Shown here piece by piece: positions 5,584 through 13,738 of a stretch of DNA of 28,913 bases (its first letter is position 1; the number at the start of each line of letters is the position of its first letter). This stretch comes from JBMNTU01 sp050945895. GTDB taxonomy: Bacteria > Bacillota > Clostridia > Christensenellales > Christensenellaceae. The DNA is taken from contig JBMNTU010000015.1 in assembly GCA_050945895.1 (NCBI GenBank), positions 1-28,913 on the forward strand. The letters are read 5' to 3'. The notes under the pieces were generated by a model that was given only the letters and a program-made list of their open reading frames with translations, was not told the origin of the DNA and did no database searches. The translations under genes were made by a program, and so were the position numbers.

Positions 5584-7836
5584 TTACGAAAATTTTCCGG
5601 GCACTTCTTCACTTTGGTCGGGCGTGGGGCACGCCATGGCAGCGCTTAGCTCTTCTTCTGTCAATGTGCCAAAAATCTCTAAAAACAGGCTTACAATTTC
5701 AGGGTCAAACTGCGTGCCTGCGCAGCGCTTCAATTCAGCCACAGCTTCTTCATGGCTGATGGCCTCTTTGTATACGCGTTTATGGGTCATAACATCGTAC
5801 GAGTCTACCACGCTGATAATGCGCGATAAAAATGGGATTTGTTTTCCGGTATAGCCATAGGGGTAGCCGCTTCCATTGTAGTGTTCGTGGTGGCAACTGA
5901 TTTCATTTGCAATAATAGACAGCTCTTGTGATGTTGTTGCAATGCGTCCGCCCAGCTCACTGTGCGTGCGCATTACTTCCCACTCATCCAGCGTTAACCG
6001 GCCTGGCTTGCTAATAATATGGTCGGGAATCGCTACCTTGCCAATATCGTGCATAGACGCCAAAAGAAGCAGACGGTCGAGTTCGCTGCTCGAAAGCCCC
6101 AGCCGGTTTCCCAGCGTGTTCACCATGTTTTCCATACGCTGCATATGGTCCGATGTTTCAACGTTGCGTACCTTAAGCGCCTCTTTCAGCGAAGTAAGCA
6201 CCTGGCTGTGCATGCTCCGGCTTTCCAGCAGCTTATTGCTGTACATACGGCCTTCCGCCTGCTTATACAGCATGGCGATGCTTTGTTTAACGCTTGCACG
6301 GTGGGCATAGCCCATCGAAATACTCAGTGGAATGGGCGTATCTTTGGTTTTTTTGCACTTTTCCGTTATGCGGCGGCAAATATGCTCCAGGTCGGGAAGC
6401 GTGCAATTGTATACAAACAGCGCAAATTCGTCCCCGCCAATACGCGAAACAATATATTCTTCATCCAAGCTGGATAGCAGGTTGTAAGTGCTGACCAGCA
6501 TCTGGTCTCCTTCGTCATGCCCCAGCGTGTCGTTGACCAGCTTAAGGCCGTTCAGGTCGGTAATAATCAGCCCCAGGCCAACAACCCCGTCGCGGTCTAT
6601 GCGCCGGAGCTCTTCCTCAAAATATTGCCGGTTATAGGCGTTTGTCAGCGTGTCGTGGGAATTGATATAGCGCAGTTTTTCCATGTGGGAGATATCTTTT
6701 GTTATGTCCCGGCAAACGGCGGCAATTTCGAACTGCTCCCCATCCATATCGGTAACGGGCGAAAGGTCGATTTGCAGCCAGGCAATTCCCCCGTCCGCAC
6801 GGCGGATCTCGTATTCGCCGCGTACAGGCGAAATACCGGCAAACGCATTGTCAAATATCTGGCAGGCATGCGTCCGGTGTTTTTCCGAGGCTAGGAAATA
6901 AGCAAAGTCCAGCCCCAGTACTTCCTCTGCACGGTATCCGGATATTTCATATACACTGGGAGAAACATAGGCAATTTTCCGGTCTCTGGAGAGAACAATA
7001 AACAGGTCTTGCGAATTTTCTACAATGCCGCGAAAAAGCTGTTCGCTTCGAAGCAGTTCCTGCATGGCAGATTTTTTTTCGGTAATGTTTTGGGAATGCC
7101 CGGTAATCCGGGCCATTTGCCCGTGTTCGTCGTGCCTTGGTATAGCAAAAGAATTGAAATGGACAAGGCTTCCGTCTTCCAAAATGCCCCGGTTGTACAC
7201 AGTGGAATACGAGGAATGAACGTTTTGCAGCGCATGCATCACAACCCCGATATCCTCCGGGTGGACAGCGTCCAAAAACCGTTGCAGCGGTACAACGACC
7301 GCTCCGTCCGCAAAATGAAGCGCCTTGGCCAGCGTCCGTGAAAGATAGATCGTATTATCGCCTAGATCCATCTCCCAGCTGCTGTTTTCACCAAAATAGT
7401 TGCCCAACATTGCCGCCTGACGAACATCCATAAAATGACGTGTATCCACTGTCATTTTATCCTCCGGCGGCGGAGCAAGCGTAACGGCGGCGCTGTTTTG
7501 CTCCGGGCTGTAGGTAAGCACGGTACGCACCCAGCCCTTGATTGCCTGGCAAAATTGAAGCGTATGGAGCGTATAATCGCCATCTTGTTTTTCACACGTT
7601 TTAGAATCGGTTTTTAAAATAAACTCAATCCAATCGTCTAGCATCAGCTGGTCGTATTGGAAAATATCGGCGGCAGGAACGCCGGCAATCGGCATTTCTG
7701 CGTCAATCGACAAAAATTCGCGCAAAGAATCGTCGGATTGGGTAATTTCCAGAAAAAAAGAACCGTCCTTTTTAGATATCAACGAGAGCATTAGGCTAAG
7801 TTGACCAATCGATTTCAGATAATTCGGTGATGACAA
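5584..7836 (-). CDS. PAS-PAS-GGDEF-HD-GYP cyclic-di-GMP turnover protein
   Basis: A predicted 750-residue cytoplasmic signalling protein. An N-terminal ~140-residue region of unknown type is followed by a PAS domain (about 145-255) ending in GHSQNITEKK, a second PAS domain (about 262-380) ending in AAVCRDITK, a GGDEF domain with intact GGDEF at 467-471, and an HD-GYP domain with HDIGK (His596-Asp597) and HEHYNGSGYP (650-659). The GGDEF half should make cyclic-di-GMP and the HD-GYP half degrade it. The usual RxxD inhibitory site before GGDEF is absent (DEEY instead). I start at TTG 7836, which follows AGGAGG; a longer frame starting at 7899 would overlap the promoter. No transmembrane helices are seen. 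PAS input is likely a small ligand or redox state, not determinable here. Confidence 0.9.
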   Translation of the reverse strand: MSSPNYLKSIGQLSLMLSLISKKDGSFFLEITQSDDSLREFLSIDAEMPIAGVPAADIFQYDQLMLDDWIEFILKTDSKTCEKQDGDYTLHTLQFCQAIKGWVRTVLTYSPEQNSAAVTLAPPPEDKMTVDTRHFMDVRQAAMLGNYFGENSSWEMDLGDNTIYLSRTLAKALHFADGAVVVPLQRFLDAVHPEDIGVVMHALQNVHSSYSTVYNRGILEDGSLVHFNSFAIPRHDEHGQMARITGHSQNITEKKSAMQELLRSEQLFRGIVENSQDLFIVLSRDRKIAYVSPSVYEISGYRAEEVLGLDFAYFLASEKHRTHACQIFDNAFAGISPVRGEYEIRRADGGIAWLQIDLSPVTDMDGEQFEIAAVCRDITKDISHMEKLRYINSHDTLTNAYNRQYFEEELRRIDRDGVVGLGLIITDLNGLKLVNDTLGHDEGDQMLVSTYNLLSSLDEEYIVSRIGGDEFALFVYNCTLPDLEHICRRITEKCKKTKDTPIPLSISMGYAHRASVKQSIAMLYKQAEGRMYSNKLLESRSMHSQVLTSLKEALKVRNVETSDHMQRMENMVNTLGNRLGLSSSELDRLLLLASMHDIGKVAIPDHIISKPGRLTLDEWEVMRTHSELGGRIATTSQELSIIANEISCHHEHYNGSGYPYGYTGKQIPFLSRIISVVDSYDVMTHKRVYKEAISHEEAVAELKRCAGTQFDPEIVSLFLEIFGTLTEEELSAAMACPTPDQSEEVPGKFS

Positions 7837-7870
7837 CGGAGCGGTCCTCCTGCATATTGTGGATATCATC

Positions 7871-7899
7871 ATTATATCGGAAGATTCGTCATCTAGCAA
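7871..7899 (-). promoter_or_regulatory. Promoter of the PAS-GGDEF-HD-GYP gene
   Basis: On the minus strand TTGCTA (7894-7899) and a consensus TATAAT (7871-7876) are 17 bases apart. An AGGAGG site and the TTG start (7836) follow within 40 bases. This placement argues against the upstream alternative start at 7899. Confidence 0.75.
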
Positions 7900-7983
7900 G
7901 TAACCAAAGTAACTTTTTTCAAAAATCGATAAAAATAATCTGTTTTCTGTTATTGAAATGGGCTTCTATCGGGCAGGATATAC

Positions 7984-8011
7984 AAAAAAACCGCCCGGAA
8001 AATACGGGCGG
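7984..8011 (-). terminator. Rho-independent terminator after hisB
   Basis: On the minus strand a CCGCCCG / CGGGCGG stem with a seven-base loop is followed by seven T residues. It begins 21 bases after the hisB stop and closes the long minus-strand gene run. Confidence 0.92.
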
Positions 8012-8032
8012 CAATCGTATGGTTTTGGTTGT

Positions 8033-8620
8033 TTATAGCGTTCCCTTGGTGGTCCACACATCCTTCATACGCGGTTCAAAAGAGGTTGCCATATCCAGCG
8101 CTTTTGCAAATGCCTTAAAACTGGCCTCTGCAATATGGTGGTTATTTTGGCCGCACAGCTGGTGGAAATGGAGGTTCATTTCTGCAGAATAGGAAACGGC
8201 GTAGAAAAACTCATGCAGCATCTCTGTTTCAAGCTGGCCGATGCGTTCTGCCGTATAGCTGGTGTTAGAGACAAAGTATGGTCGGCCCGAAAGGTCTACC
8301 GCACACAAGATAAGCGCTTCATCCATTGGCAGGCAAAAGCTTCCATACCGTTTAATACCTTTTTTATCGCCAACGGCCTGCCTGATTGCCTGTCCAAGCA
8401 CAATGCCCGCATCTTCAATAGAGTGGTGCGTGTCCGTTACCAAATCGCCCTTGCAGGACAGCGCAACGTCAAAGAGGCCGTGCCGAGCAAACCCGTCGAT
8501 CATGTGGTCGAAAAAGCCTATGCCCGTTTCGCAGGTGCAGCTTCCCGTACCGTCCAGGTTGAGCTCGAGGCGGATATCCGTTTCTTTGGTTGCACGTTCT
8601 ATTACAGCCTTGCGTTCCAT
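8033..8620 (-). CDS. hisB: Imidazoleglycerol-phosphate dehydratase
   Basis: A 195-residue, full-length single-domain HisB, which removes water from imidazoleglycerol phosphate in histidine biosynthesis. Both metal-binding signatures are present: GFFDHMIDGFARHG near residue 35 with THHSIEDAGIVLGQA near 64, and the second repeat QNNHHIAEASFKAFAKAL near 160. The histidines that bind the two Mn ions are in these motifs. No other histidine gene is nearby, so hisB is detached from its pathway and sits last after an amino-sugar gene run. ATG 8620 has an AAAGGAGG site seven bases upstream. A promoter at 8656-8684 lets it be expressed alone, though read-through from the upstream operon is likely because no terminator intervenes. 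Confidence 0.96.
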   Translation of the reverse strand: MERKAVIERATKETDIRLELNLDGTGSCTCETGIGFFDHMIDGFARHGLFDVALSCKGDLVTDTHHSIEDAGIVLGQAIRQAVGDKKGIKRYGSFCLPMDEALILCAVDLSGRPYFVSNTSYTAERIGQLETEMLHEFFYAVSYSAEMNLHFHQLCGQNNHHIAEASFKAFAKALDMATSFEPRMKDVWTTKGTL

Positions 8621-8655
8621 ATGAAACCTCCTTTATCGATGGCTTTCCAATTGCC

Positions 8656-8684
8656 AGCATAGCACACATCATTTATTTGTTCAA
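8656..8684 (-). promoter_or_regulatory. Likely promoter of hisB
   Basis: On the minus strand TTGAAC (8679-8684) and TATGCT (8656-8661) are separated by 17 bases. The -35 overlaps the stop codon of the upstream GNAT gene; the hisB start lies 36 bases after the -10. Confidence 0.55.
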
Positions 8685-9418
8685 CGGTGCAAAACATAAA
8701 CATAAGCGATATCCTCTACAGTATAACCGACAGACTGATGGATATTAATAATTGGCCGGTTGTTGGAGGAAACCGCGGTATGTACAGTGTCCGTACCAAG
8801 CTCCAATAGGTATTCGGTCATTTGCCAGATTAGCAGCGTGCCAAAGCCCTTGCCCATAAAATCGGTATACATGGCCGCCAGTCCGGCTTTTGCATAGGTG
8901 GGTTCAGCTTCCGGGTACAACCCGGGCGCAGCAAAAAAACCCGCGCGCCGTCCGCTAATCAGCACTTCTACAACATGCCCGCTGCCTGTCAGCATATCGT
9001 TTGTCCAGTTTTTGTAGCGCACAGCAGACAGTTCCTTTGAAAAATGGCCGTCCAAAGCAATCCGATCCGTATCGAAAATGCCGCTTAAAATCTGTTCGTA
9101 CAAATATTCCGCATCGCCCTCCGTTTGTAGGCGCGCAAGGGAAATATCCTTAATAAACCGTCGGATGGGCGGCGGCGTCACAAAATTCTGCTTTTTCAAA
9201 CGGAGATACAGCTGCGCCTCCATAAATGTAAAGCCGAGGCGGCCCATACCCCACAAAAAATCACTGCTGCTTGCCGGCGTTTTTACCACAATATACTCTG
9301 CGTCAATTGCGGGCAGTGCAGCTTCCAGCTCGGTGAAAGTATCGTTTGCGCCGGCCGATATTTCGCAGGTGCGCACACCCAGGTTGCGCTTTTCTACATC
9401 CACATAGTTGATATTCAT
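8681..9418 (-). CDS. GNAT-family N-acetyltransferase
   Basis: A 245-residue protein whose C-terminal half (about 140-245) fits the GNAT fold: YTDFMGKGFGTLLIWQMTEYLLELG resembles the acetyl-CoA-binding loop and helix, and SSNNRPIINIHQSVGYTVEDIAYVYVL is the typical N...A/I...Y..GF ending. The N-terminal half is less conserved and may be a degenerate second GNAT-like domain or a substrate-recognition part. The layout resembles the sugar-amine acetyltransferases found in nucleotide-sugar clusters. It is immediately adjacent to the upstream aminotransferase gene (stop and start touch), so a role in acylating the amino group that enzyme installs is plausible. Acceptor and acyl group are unknown. 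Confidence 0.8.
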   Translation of the reverse strand: MNINYVDVEKRNLGVRTCEISAGANDTFTELEAALPAIDAEYIVVKTPASSSDFLWGMGRLGFTFMEAQLYLRLKKQNFVTPPPIRRFIKDISLARLQTEGDAEYLYEQILSGIFDTDRIALDGHFSKELSAVRYKNWTNDMLTGSGHVVEVLISGRRAGFFAAPGLYPEAEPTYAKAGLAAMYTDFMGKGFGTLLIWQMTEYLLELGTDTVHTAVSSNNRPIINIHQSVGYTVEDIAYVYVLHR

Positions 9419-10498
9419 TTACCTGTACTCCAATATTGCATTTGCAACAAAATCCACATCTATATCCGTATAGCACGGCAGGGTGATGGTGTTTTTAAAA
9501 AGCCAATCGGCGTTTGGCTGCATATCGTCGTACTTGTTTTGGTAGTATGTGCAAGCAGAAAGGCAATATGTGCCAATTGTGCTTTCGATATCCTGCTGCT
9601 TCAGGTGCTCTATAAGCCCGTCACGCGAGATGGCTTCGGGCACGGAAAACACAATGCTTTGCATATTGTGCAGCACGTTTGCGCCCGCTTTTTGCGGAAC
9701 ATACCCTGCGCCCGAAAGCAGCGCTGCATATTGTTTTTGTGTCTCGTTCCGCTCGCGCACGATTGCATCCAGCTTTTCGATTTGTTTAATGAGCATCAGG
9801 CATTGCAGCTCGGGCAGGCGGTAGTTATATCCATAGGTAATAAAGTCCAGCGCGCCATCGTGCGGCACTGCGCCATGCGCCAGCTTTACCGCCAGCTTTT
9901 TCGCATATTCATCGTTGTTGGTCAAAATTGCGCCGCCTTCCCCGCTTGTAAGGAGCTTGCGCGGATGAAAGCTAAAGCACTCGATATCTGCAATATTGCC
10001 AACCATTTTTCCGTTTTCGCTGCTGCCGATCGCGCAGGCCGCGTCATTTATGAGAGGAATGCTTTTTGCTTTGCAAATGCTCGATATTTCTGCCAGCCCG
10101 GTTGGGTTGCCCAGCGCGCACACAAAAATAACCGCTTTGGTACGCGGGCCAATCTTTTTTTCCAGTTCTGCGGGCAACATATTGTAGGTTTCCCTGTCCA
10201 CATCCGCAAATACAGGTTTTGCGCCGCATGCCTCCACCACATTGGCGGAAGCGGGAAAGGAAAAATCTGCAACGACAACCTCGTCCCCGTTCCCAATGCC
10301 CAAAACCTCCAGCGCCGCCGCCAGCGCCGTTGTGGCCGAAGTTGCGTTAAACGCATGCTGCGCGCCGGTATAGCTGCAGAGCGTGTCCGGCAGCTCGGCC
10401 GAATACCTGCCCCGCGTCAATATGCCGCTGTCGAATATTTCGCGGAATTCCTGCTCCACGTCTTCAAACGAAATGTACGGCTTTATCAATCGGATCAT
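9419..10498 (-). CDS. DegT/DnrJ/EryC1/StrS-family sugar aminotransferase (copy 1)
   Basis: A 359-residue pyridoxal-phosphate enzyme of the family that transaminates keto groups of nucleotide-linked sugars, usually with glutamate as donor. Visible marks are the SATTALAAALEVLGIG substrate and cofactor-binding region near 54, the VVVADFSFPASANVV segment, NDAACAIGS near 151 (Asp binding the pyridine nitrogen) and the Schiff-base lysine Lys181 in SFHPRKLLTSGEGG. Length is normal for the family. Its ATG overlaps the stop of the epimerase-like gene by four bases (ATGA), which suggests coupled translation and a shared pathway: the epimerase/dehydratase could make the keto sugar used here. It is clearly distinct from the second aminotransferase at 14649-15731. 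Confidence 0.92.
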   Translation of the reverse strand: MIRLIKPYISFEDVEQEFREIFDSGILTRGRYSAELPDTLCSYTGAQHAFNATSATTALAAALEVLGIGNGDEVVVADFSFPASANVVEACGAKPVFADVDRETYNMLPAELEKKIGPRTKAVIFVCALGNPTGLAEISSICKAKSIPLINDAACAIGSSENGKMVGNIADIECFSFHPRKLLTSGEGGAILTNNDEYAKKLAVKLAHGAVPHDGALDFITYGYNYRLPELQCLMLIKQIEKLDAIVRERNETQKQYAALLSGAGYVPQKAGANVLHNMQSIVFSVPEAISRDGLIEHLKQQDIESTIGTYCLSACTYYQNKYDDMQPNADWLFKNTITLPCYTDIDVDFVANAILEYR

Positions 10499-11460
10499 AC
10501 TTTTATGTTCTCCCTGTACCAGTCCAGCGTCTTCGCAAGCCCCTCCGCAAAAGGCGTGGGCGCAAAGTCGATGAGCTTTTTCAGCTTTTCGTTGCTTGCG
10601 TTATGGCAAAACACGTCTGCCCCGCGCGCTTCCTTATGCAAAACATCGCCCGTATAGCCCATATATTCGGTTATTTTGCCAATTAAACTGCGCACGGTAA
10701 TCTGCCCGTGAGTAGAAATATTGACGGCCTCGCCCTTGGGGAGCTTTTCGTACAGCTTTATAACGGCGTCCACCGTATCCAACACAAAAACAAAATCGCG
10801 CGACTGCTCGCCCGTTCCGTGGATTTCGGGCGGCTCGCCCGCAAGGATGCGCCTTGCCGTCAGGGGAATGACCCCCGCGAGCGGCCCTTCGTAGTTTTGC
10901 CGCGGGCCGTAATTATTGAATGGGCGCACGATAAAAGCATCCAGGCCAAACTGGTTCACATAGGTCGAAAGCATCAAATCTGCCGCGGCTTTGCCTGCTG
11001 CATACGTCGTCGTCGGGCAAAACGGGTGCTGCTCGTCCATCGGCTCGTAAACCGCGCTGCCATACGCTTCGGAGGAAGAAAAGTGGCACAGCGTTTTGTA
11101 TGCGCCCTGCCGCTGCAATTCCAGCAGGTTTTTGATGATGTTCACATTTGTCATATACGCGTTTACCGCATTGATAAACGAATAATTGAGCGCCTTGGTC
11201 GCGCAGTTAAACACGGTGTCTATTTCATATTCGCGTACGATGTATTCCAGCGTTCCTTCAATCTCGGCGTCGTCTTTAATAAAAACTGCGCCCTCTTTAA
11301 GCGCCGCGTCAATATTTTCTATGTTTCCTACAAACAGGTTGTCTAAAACCACGGCTTTCTTTACGCCTGCGCGAAGAAGCGCATCCGTAAGGTGGCTGCC
11401 AATAAACCCGGCGCCGCCGGTTATAAGTACGTTTGCATTTTTTAATGGAGCTCTTGTCAT
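10495..11460 (-). CDS. NAD-dependent epimerase/dehydratase (extended SDR) for nucleotide sugars
   Basis: A 321-residue extended short-chain dehydrogenase. The NAD-binding motif GGAGFIG is at 15-21 and the catalytic YAAGK at 153-157, with FSSSEAYGS supplying the active-site serine around 128-130. VRPFNNYGPRQ near 180 is characteristic of UDP/dTDP-sugar epimerases and dehydratases. It would either invert a sugar carbon or make a 4-keto sugar for the aminotransferase that follows. The 4-base overlaps with both neighbours (11457-11460 and 10495-10498) place it in one translationally coupled block: Gfo/Idh dehydrogenase, this gene, aminotransferase. Whether it is an epimerase or a 4,6-dehydratase cannot be fixed from motifs, and the sugar is unknown. 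Confidence 0.9.
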   Translation of the reverse strand: MTRAPLKNANVLITGGAGFIGSHLTDALLRAGVKKAVVLDNLFVGNIENIDAALKEGAVFIKDDAEIEGTLEYIVREYEIDTVFNCATKALNYSFINAVNAYMTNVNIIKNLLELQRQGAYKTLCHFSSSEAYGSAVYEPMDEQHPFCPTTTYAAGKAAADLMLSTYVNQFGLDAFIVRPFNNYGPRQNYEGPLAGVIPLTARRILAGEPPEIHGTGEQSRDFVFVLDTVDAVIKLYEKLPKGEAVNISTHGQITVRSLIGKITEYMGYTGDVLHKEARGADVFCHNASNEKLKKLIDFAPTPFAEGLAKTLDWYRENIKV

Positions 11461-12464
11461 TCGGATTCCTCCTGATTTTGCGCAAGGCTTTTGTCGGCTT
11501 TTTCCAAAATACGCAGTACGCGGATGGCCTGCTCCGGCCCGGAGAGGGACTCCTTATCTTTCAAAATACAATCGGCAAAATGATTGATTCCATTGAGAAG
11601 CGCGTCTTCCTGCTCGATGTACGGAACAAACAAATCGCCCGTACGCACCTTTGCTTCGTATTGCCCGTATTCTTCAAACAAATGGCCCGAAAGGTCGAAG
11701 CCCTTGTCGTAAATCATCAGCTTTTCGGACTCGCGCAAATCGTCAAACACGACCATCTTGTTGGTGCCGCCAATAATCATCAGGCGTTGCTTTAAAGGAG
11801 AGATCCAGCTCGATTTAAGCATGGCCACAAAGCCGTCGTATTGTATGGAAAGGTAGGTAAGCGCCTCCTGGCTGCTGTATTTTTTAACGCCCACGCACGA
11901 AACGAACCTTGCCTCTTTTCCCCCGCACAGGTAGTCGAGGATGGCAAGGTCGTGTACGGCAAGGTCCCACATGGCGTTCATATCGTTTTTGATATGCGGC
12001 CCCAGGTTGGCGCGCGCCGAATCGAAGTAGAGCAGCTCTCCAAGCTCTCCCGCGTCAACAATTTCTTTGATGCGGCGGATATACGGGTTGTAGATCAATA
12101 TATGGTCCACATGGATTTTTACATCGTTTTCCCGCGCCATCTTTTGCAGCAACAGCGCGTCGTCCAGCTTGGTTGCAATGGGTTTTTCCATAAAAAGGTG
12201 CTTTTTGCTTTGGAGCACACTGCGCGCCGCTTTTTGCGCAATCTCGTCCCGAAGCGCGACCGCGCACATATCGACGCTTGCGTCGTCTAAAAATTGGTTA
12301 TAGTCTGCCGCATATTTTACAGAATCCCCATAAATGGCCCGGGCCTTATCCAGCTTCTTTGGGTCGCTGTCACAGATCCCGTAAAGCGTGAAGTCTTTGC
12401 TGGCGTTTAGGTTTCGTGCAATATTCGGCCCCCAGTAGCCAAACCCGATCAGTACTGCGTTCAT
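11457..12464 (-). CDS. Gfo/Idh/MocA-family oxidoreductase
   Basis: A 335-residue NAD(P)-dependent sugar oxidoreductase. The N-terminal Rossmann domain begins with MNAVLIGFGYWGPNIARNL, and the family EKP motif is at 93-95 (FMEKPIATKL); the substrate-side WDLAVHDLAILDYL lies near 167-180. Relatives such as WbpB/WlbA oxidise C3 of UDP-N-acetylglucosaminuronate before transamination. The start is ATG 12464, preceded by GGAGAAG. The frame is open further upstream, but that extension has no family counterpart. It sits between the metallo-hydrolase gene and the epimerase gene, overlapping the latter by four bases. Together with the hexapeptide acetyltransferase and an aminotransferase it makes up the oxidise-aminate-acetylate set of 3-amino-sugar pathways. 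Assignment to that exact pathway is inference. Confidence 0.9.
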   Translation of the reverse strand: MNAVLIGFGYWGPNIARNLNASKDFTLYGICDSDPKKLDKARAIYGDSVKYAADYNQFLDDASVDMCAVALRDEIAQKAARSVLQSKKHLFMEKPIATKLDDALLLQKMARENDVKIHVDHILIYNPYIRRIKEIVDAGELGELLYFDSARANLGPHIKNDMNAMWDLAVHDLAILDYLCGGKEARFVSCVGVKKYSSQEALTYLSIQYDGFVAMLKSSWISPLKQRLMIIGGTNKMVVFDDLRESEKLMIYDKGFDLSGHLFEEYGQYEAKVRTGDLFVPYIEQEDALLNGINHFADCILKDKESLSGPEQAIRVLRILEKADKSLAQNQEESE

Positions 12465-12550
12465 ATCTTCTCCTGTATGGCCGGTGGTAAAGCGGCCTGT
12501 ATATTTCAAAATGCTTGGCGTCTTTTGGGTCAATGCCCGCAGGCGCTCCG

Positions 12551-13378
12551 CTAAATCTGTATGCGGCTTCCCGTAGATAAATACTCGACCTTGTCCGCCA
12601 TGCGCTGCTTCATATGTGCGTATGCGTTAATACCGGTGCAATGGCCGGTATAGTAGGTTGCTTTTGTTCCGTTCATAAATTCGGCAATCCGCCCGGCCAT
12701 AGCCCAAGCCGCCTGCTCGTTGGCGCCGTCCGCCATAAGGTGGAAGCCGCCGAATACATACTCGGGTGGCCGCCCGCTTTCGTCCCCGTACCGCTCCAGT
12801 ATGTTGACAATACCTTTATGTGCACAGCCCACAAAAAGAGCTGTCGTATCCCCTTCGCAGATGGCCATGTTTTGCTCGTGTGCAAAATCGTCATGCTGGA
12901 GCGTGCCGCCCAGCTCCATGTACAGGTCCTTGTTTGAGGGAGGCAGGTATTTTCCGCCCGTTACGCCCGAAAACAGCTCGACCGACTCGTCGATGATATA
13001 TTTGTCCTGCGTAAACACAAACCGGTCGTTGGGAAGCAGCCGCTCATCAAGGCCTATATAGGTCTTTCCCTCTTCCTCGCTGCCCATTGCGTAGTATTTG
13101 CCAAAGGCATTGCGGTTCATGTAGATTTTGGCTTTTGTGTTGATGGACAAAAACGCCTCCAGCCCGCCCCCGTGGTCGTAATGACCGTGGGAAATGACCA
13201 CGATATCCACATCCGCCAGGTCAATCTCCATTTTTTTCGCGCTTTCAATAAAAAGCCCGCTTGCGCCCACGTCAAACAATATCTTGTGCTTGGCTGTGGC
13301 AATGTACAGGCTGTAGCTGTGCTCGCATCCAAATTCTTCCGAAACGGCTGTGTTTTCCGCCAGTACCGCAATGTCCAT
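12551..13378 (-). CDS. Metallo-beta-lactamase-fold hydrolase (COG1237-like)
   Basis: A 275-residue metallo-hydrolase. The metal motif HGHYDH is at 64-69, with later ligands in GCAHKGIVNILE (near 189), FGGFHL and YTGHCTG. This combination is typical of the subgroup often annotated, on thin evidence, as 7,8-dihydropterin-6-methyl-4-(ribofuranosyl)aminobenzene-phosphate synthase; methanopterin synthesis is not expected in a Clostridia member. No signal peptide is seen, so it should be cytoplasmic. It is placed inside a nucleotide-sugar operon, between the small transporter genes and the Gfo/Idh gene, with gaps of 12 and 86 bases. A hydrolytic role on a phosphorylated or activated sugar intermediate is possible but unproven. 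Confidence 0.85.
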   Translation of the reverse strand: MDIAVLAENTAVSEEFGCEHSYSLYIATAKHKILFDVGASGLFIESAKKMEIDLADVDIVVISHGHYDHGGGLEAFLSINTKAKIYMNRNAFGKYYAMGSEEEGKTYIGLDERLLPNDRFVFTQDKYIIDESVELFSGVTGGKYLPPSNKDLYMELGGTLQHDDFAHEQNMAICEGDTTALFVGCAHKGIVNILERYGDESGRPPEYVFGGFHLMADGANEQAAWAMAGRIAEFMNGTKATYYTGHCTGINAYAHMKQRMADKVEYLSTGSRIQI

Positions 13379-13390
13379 AAGAAAGCTCCT

Positions 13391-13738
13391 TTAAAAAATG
13401 TTGAGGTTGAAGAAAATCACGCCAAAGATAATCAGCGCGGTGCCAATCAGCTTTTTTTTGGTGATGCGTTCTTTAAAAAACAAGGCGGACAACACCATTA
13501 CAAACGCATATCCCAGCGACTCTAAAACAGGGCCCAGCTTCATTTCCATTGTCGCATACGCCAGCATCGTCAAAATCATGGAAACAAACAGCAATACATA
13601 GCCCAGGATGACGAATTTATTCAGGTATTGTTTTAAAAAACCCGGCCCGTGCTCCTGCTGCGCGCTTTTTTTAAGCAAAATCTGGGAAAAGGACGCAATC
13701 AGGACGCTTACAATCATAATAAAAATATAGCTATCCAT
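13391..13738 (-). CDS. SMR/EamA-type four-helix half-transporter (second of a pair)
   Basis: A 115-residue protein that is nearly all membrane: four hydrophobic helices at about 4-22, 42-62, 68-86 and 95-113. SALFFKERITKKKLIGTALIIFGV is the typical last hairpin of EamA/SMR proteins, similar to ArnE/ArnF-type flippase subunits. The first helix has no acidic residue in the position of the EmrE glutamate, which argues against proton-coupled drug export. It overlaps the preceding half-transporter gene by eight bases, so the two products are likely made together and form a heterodimer. In this operon the most economical role is flipping a lipid-linked sugar made by the GT2 enzyme; that is inference from context. 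Confidence 0.82.
   Translation of the reverse strand: MDSYIFIMIVSVLIASFSQILLKKSAQQEHGPGFLKQYLNKFVILGYVLLFVSMILTMLAYATMEMKLGPVLESLGYAFVMVLSALFFKERITKKKLIGTALIIFGVIFFNLNIF

Noticed and set aside
7837..7899. A longer start (TTG 7899) for the PAS-GGDEF-HD-GYP gene
   Set aside because: That codon overlaps the -35 element and the extension spans the -10 and the AGGAGG site of the shorter form.
12465..12550. Protein-like in-frame extension upstream of the Gfo/Idh gene (reads ...RLRALTQKTPSILKYTGRF...)
   Set aside because: The extension carries no family motif, and a good GGAGAAG site marks ATG 12464. It may be a relic of coding sequence, but that cannot be shown.
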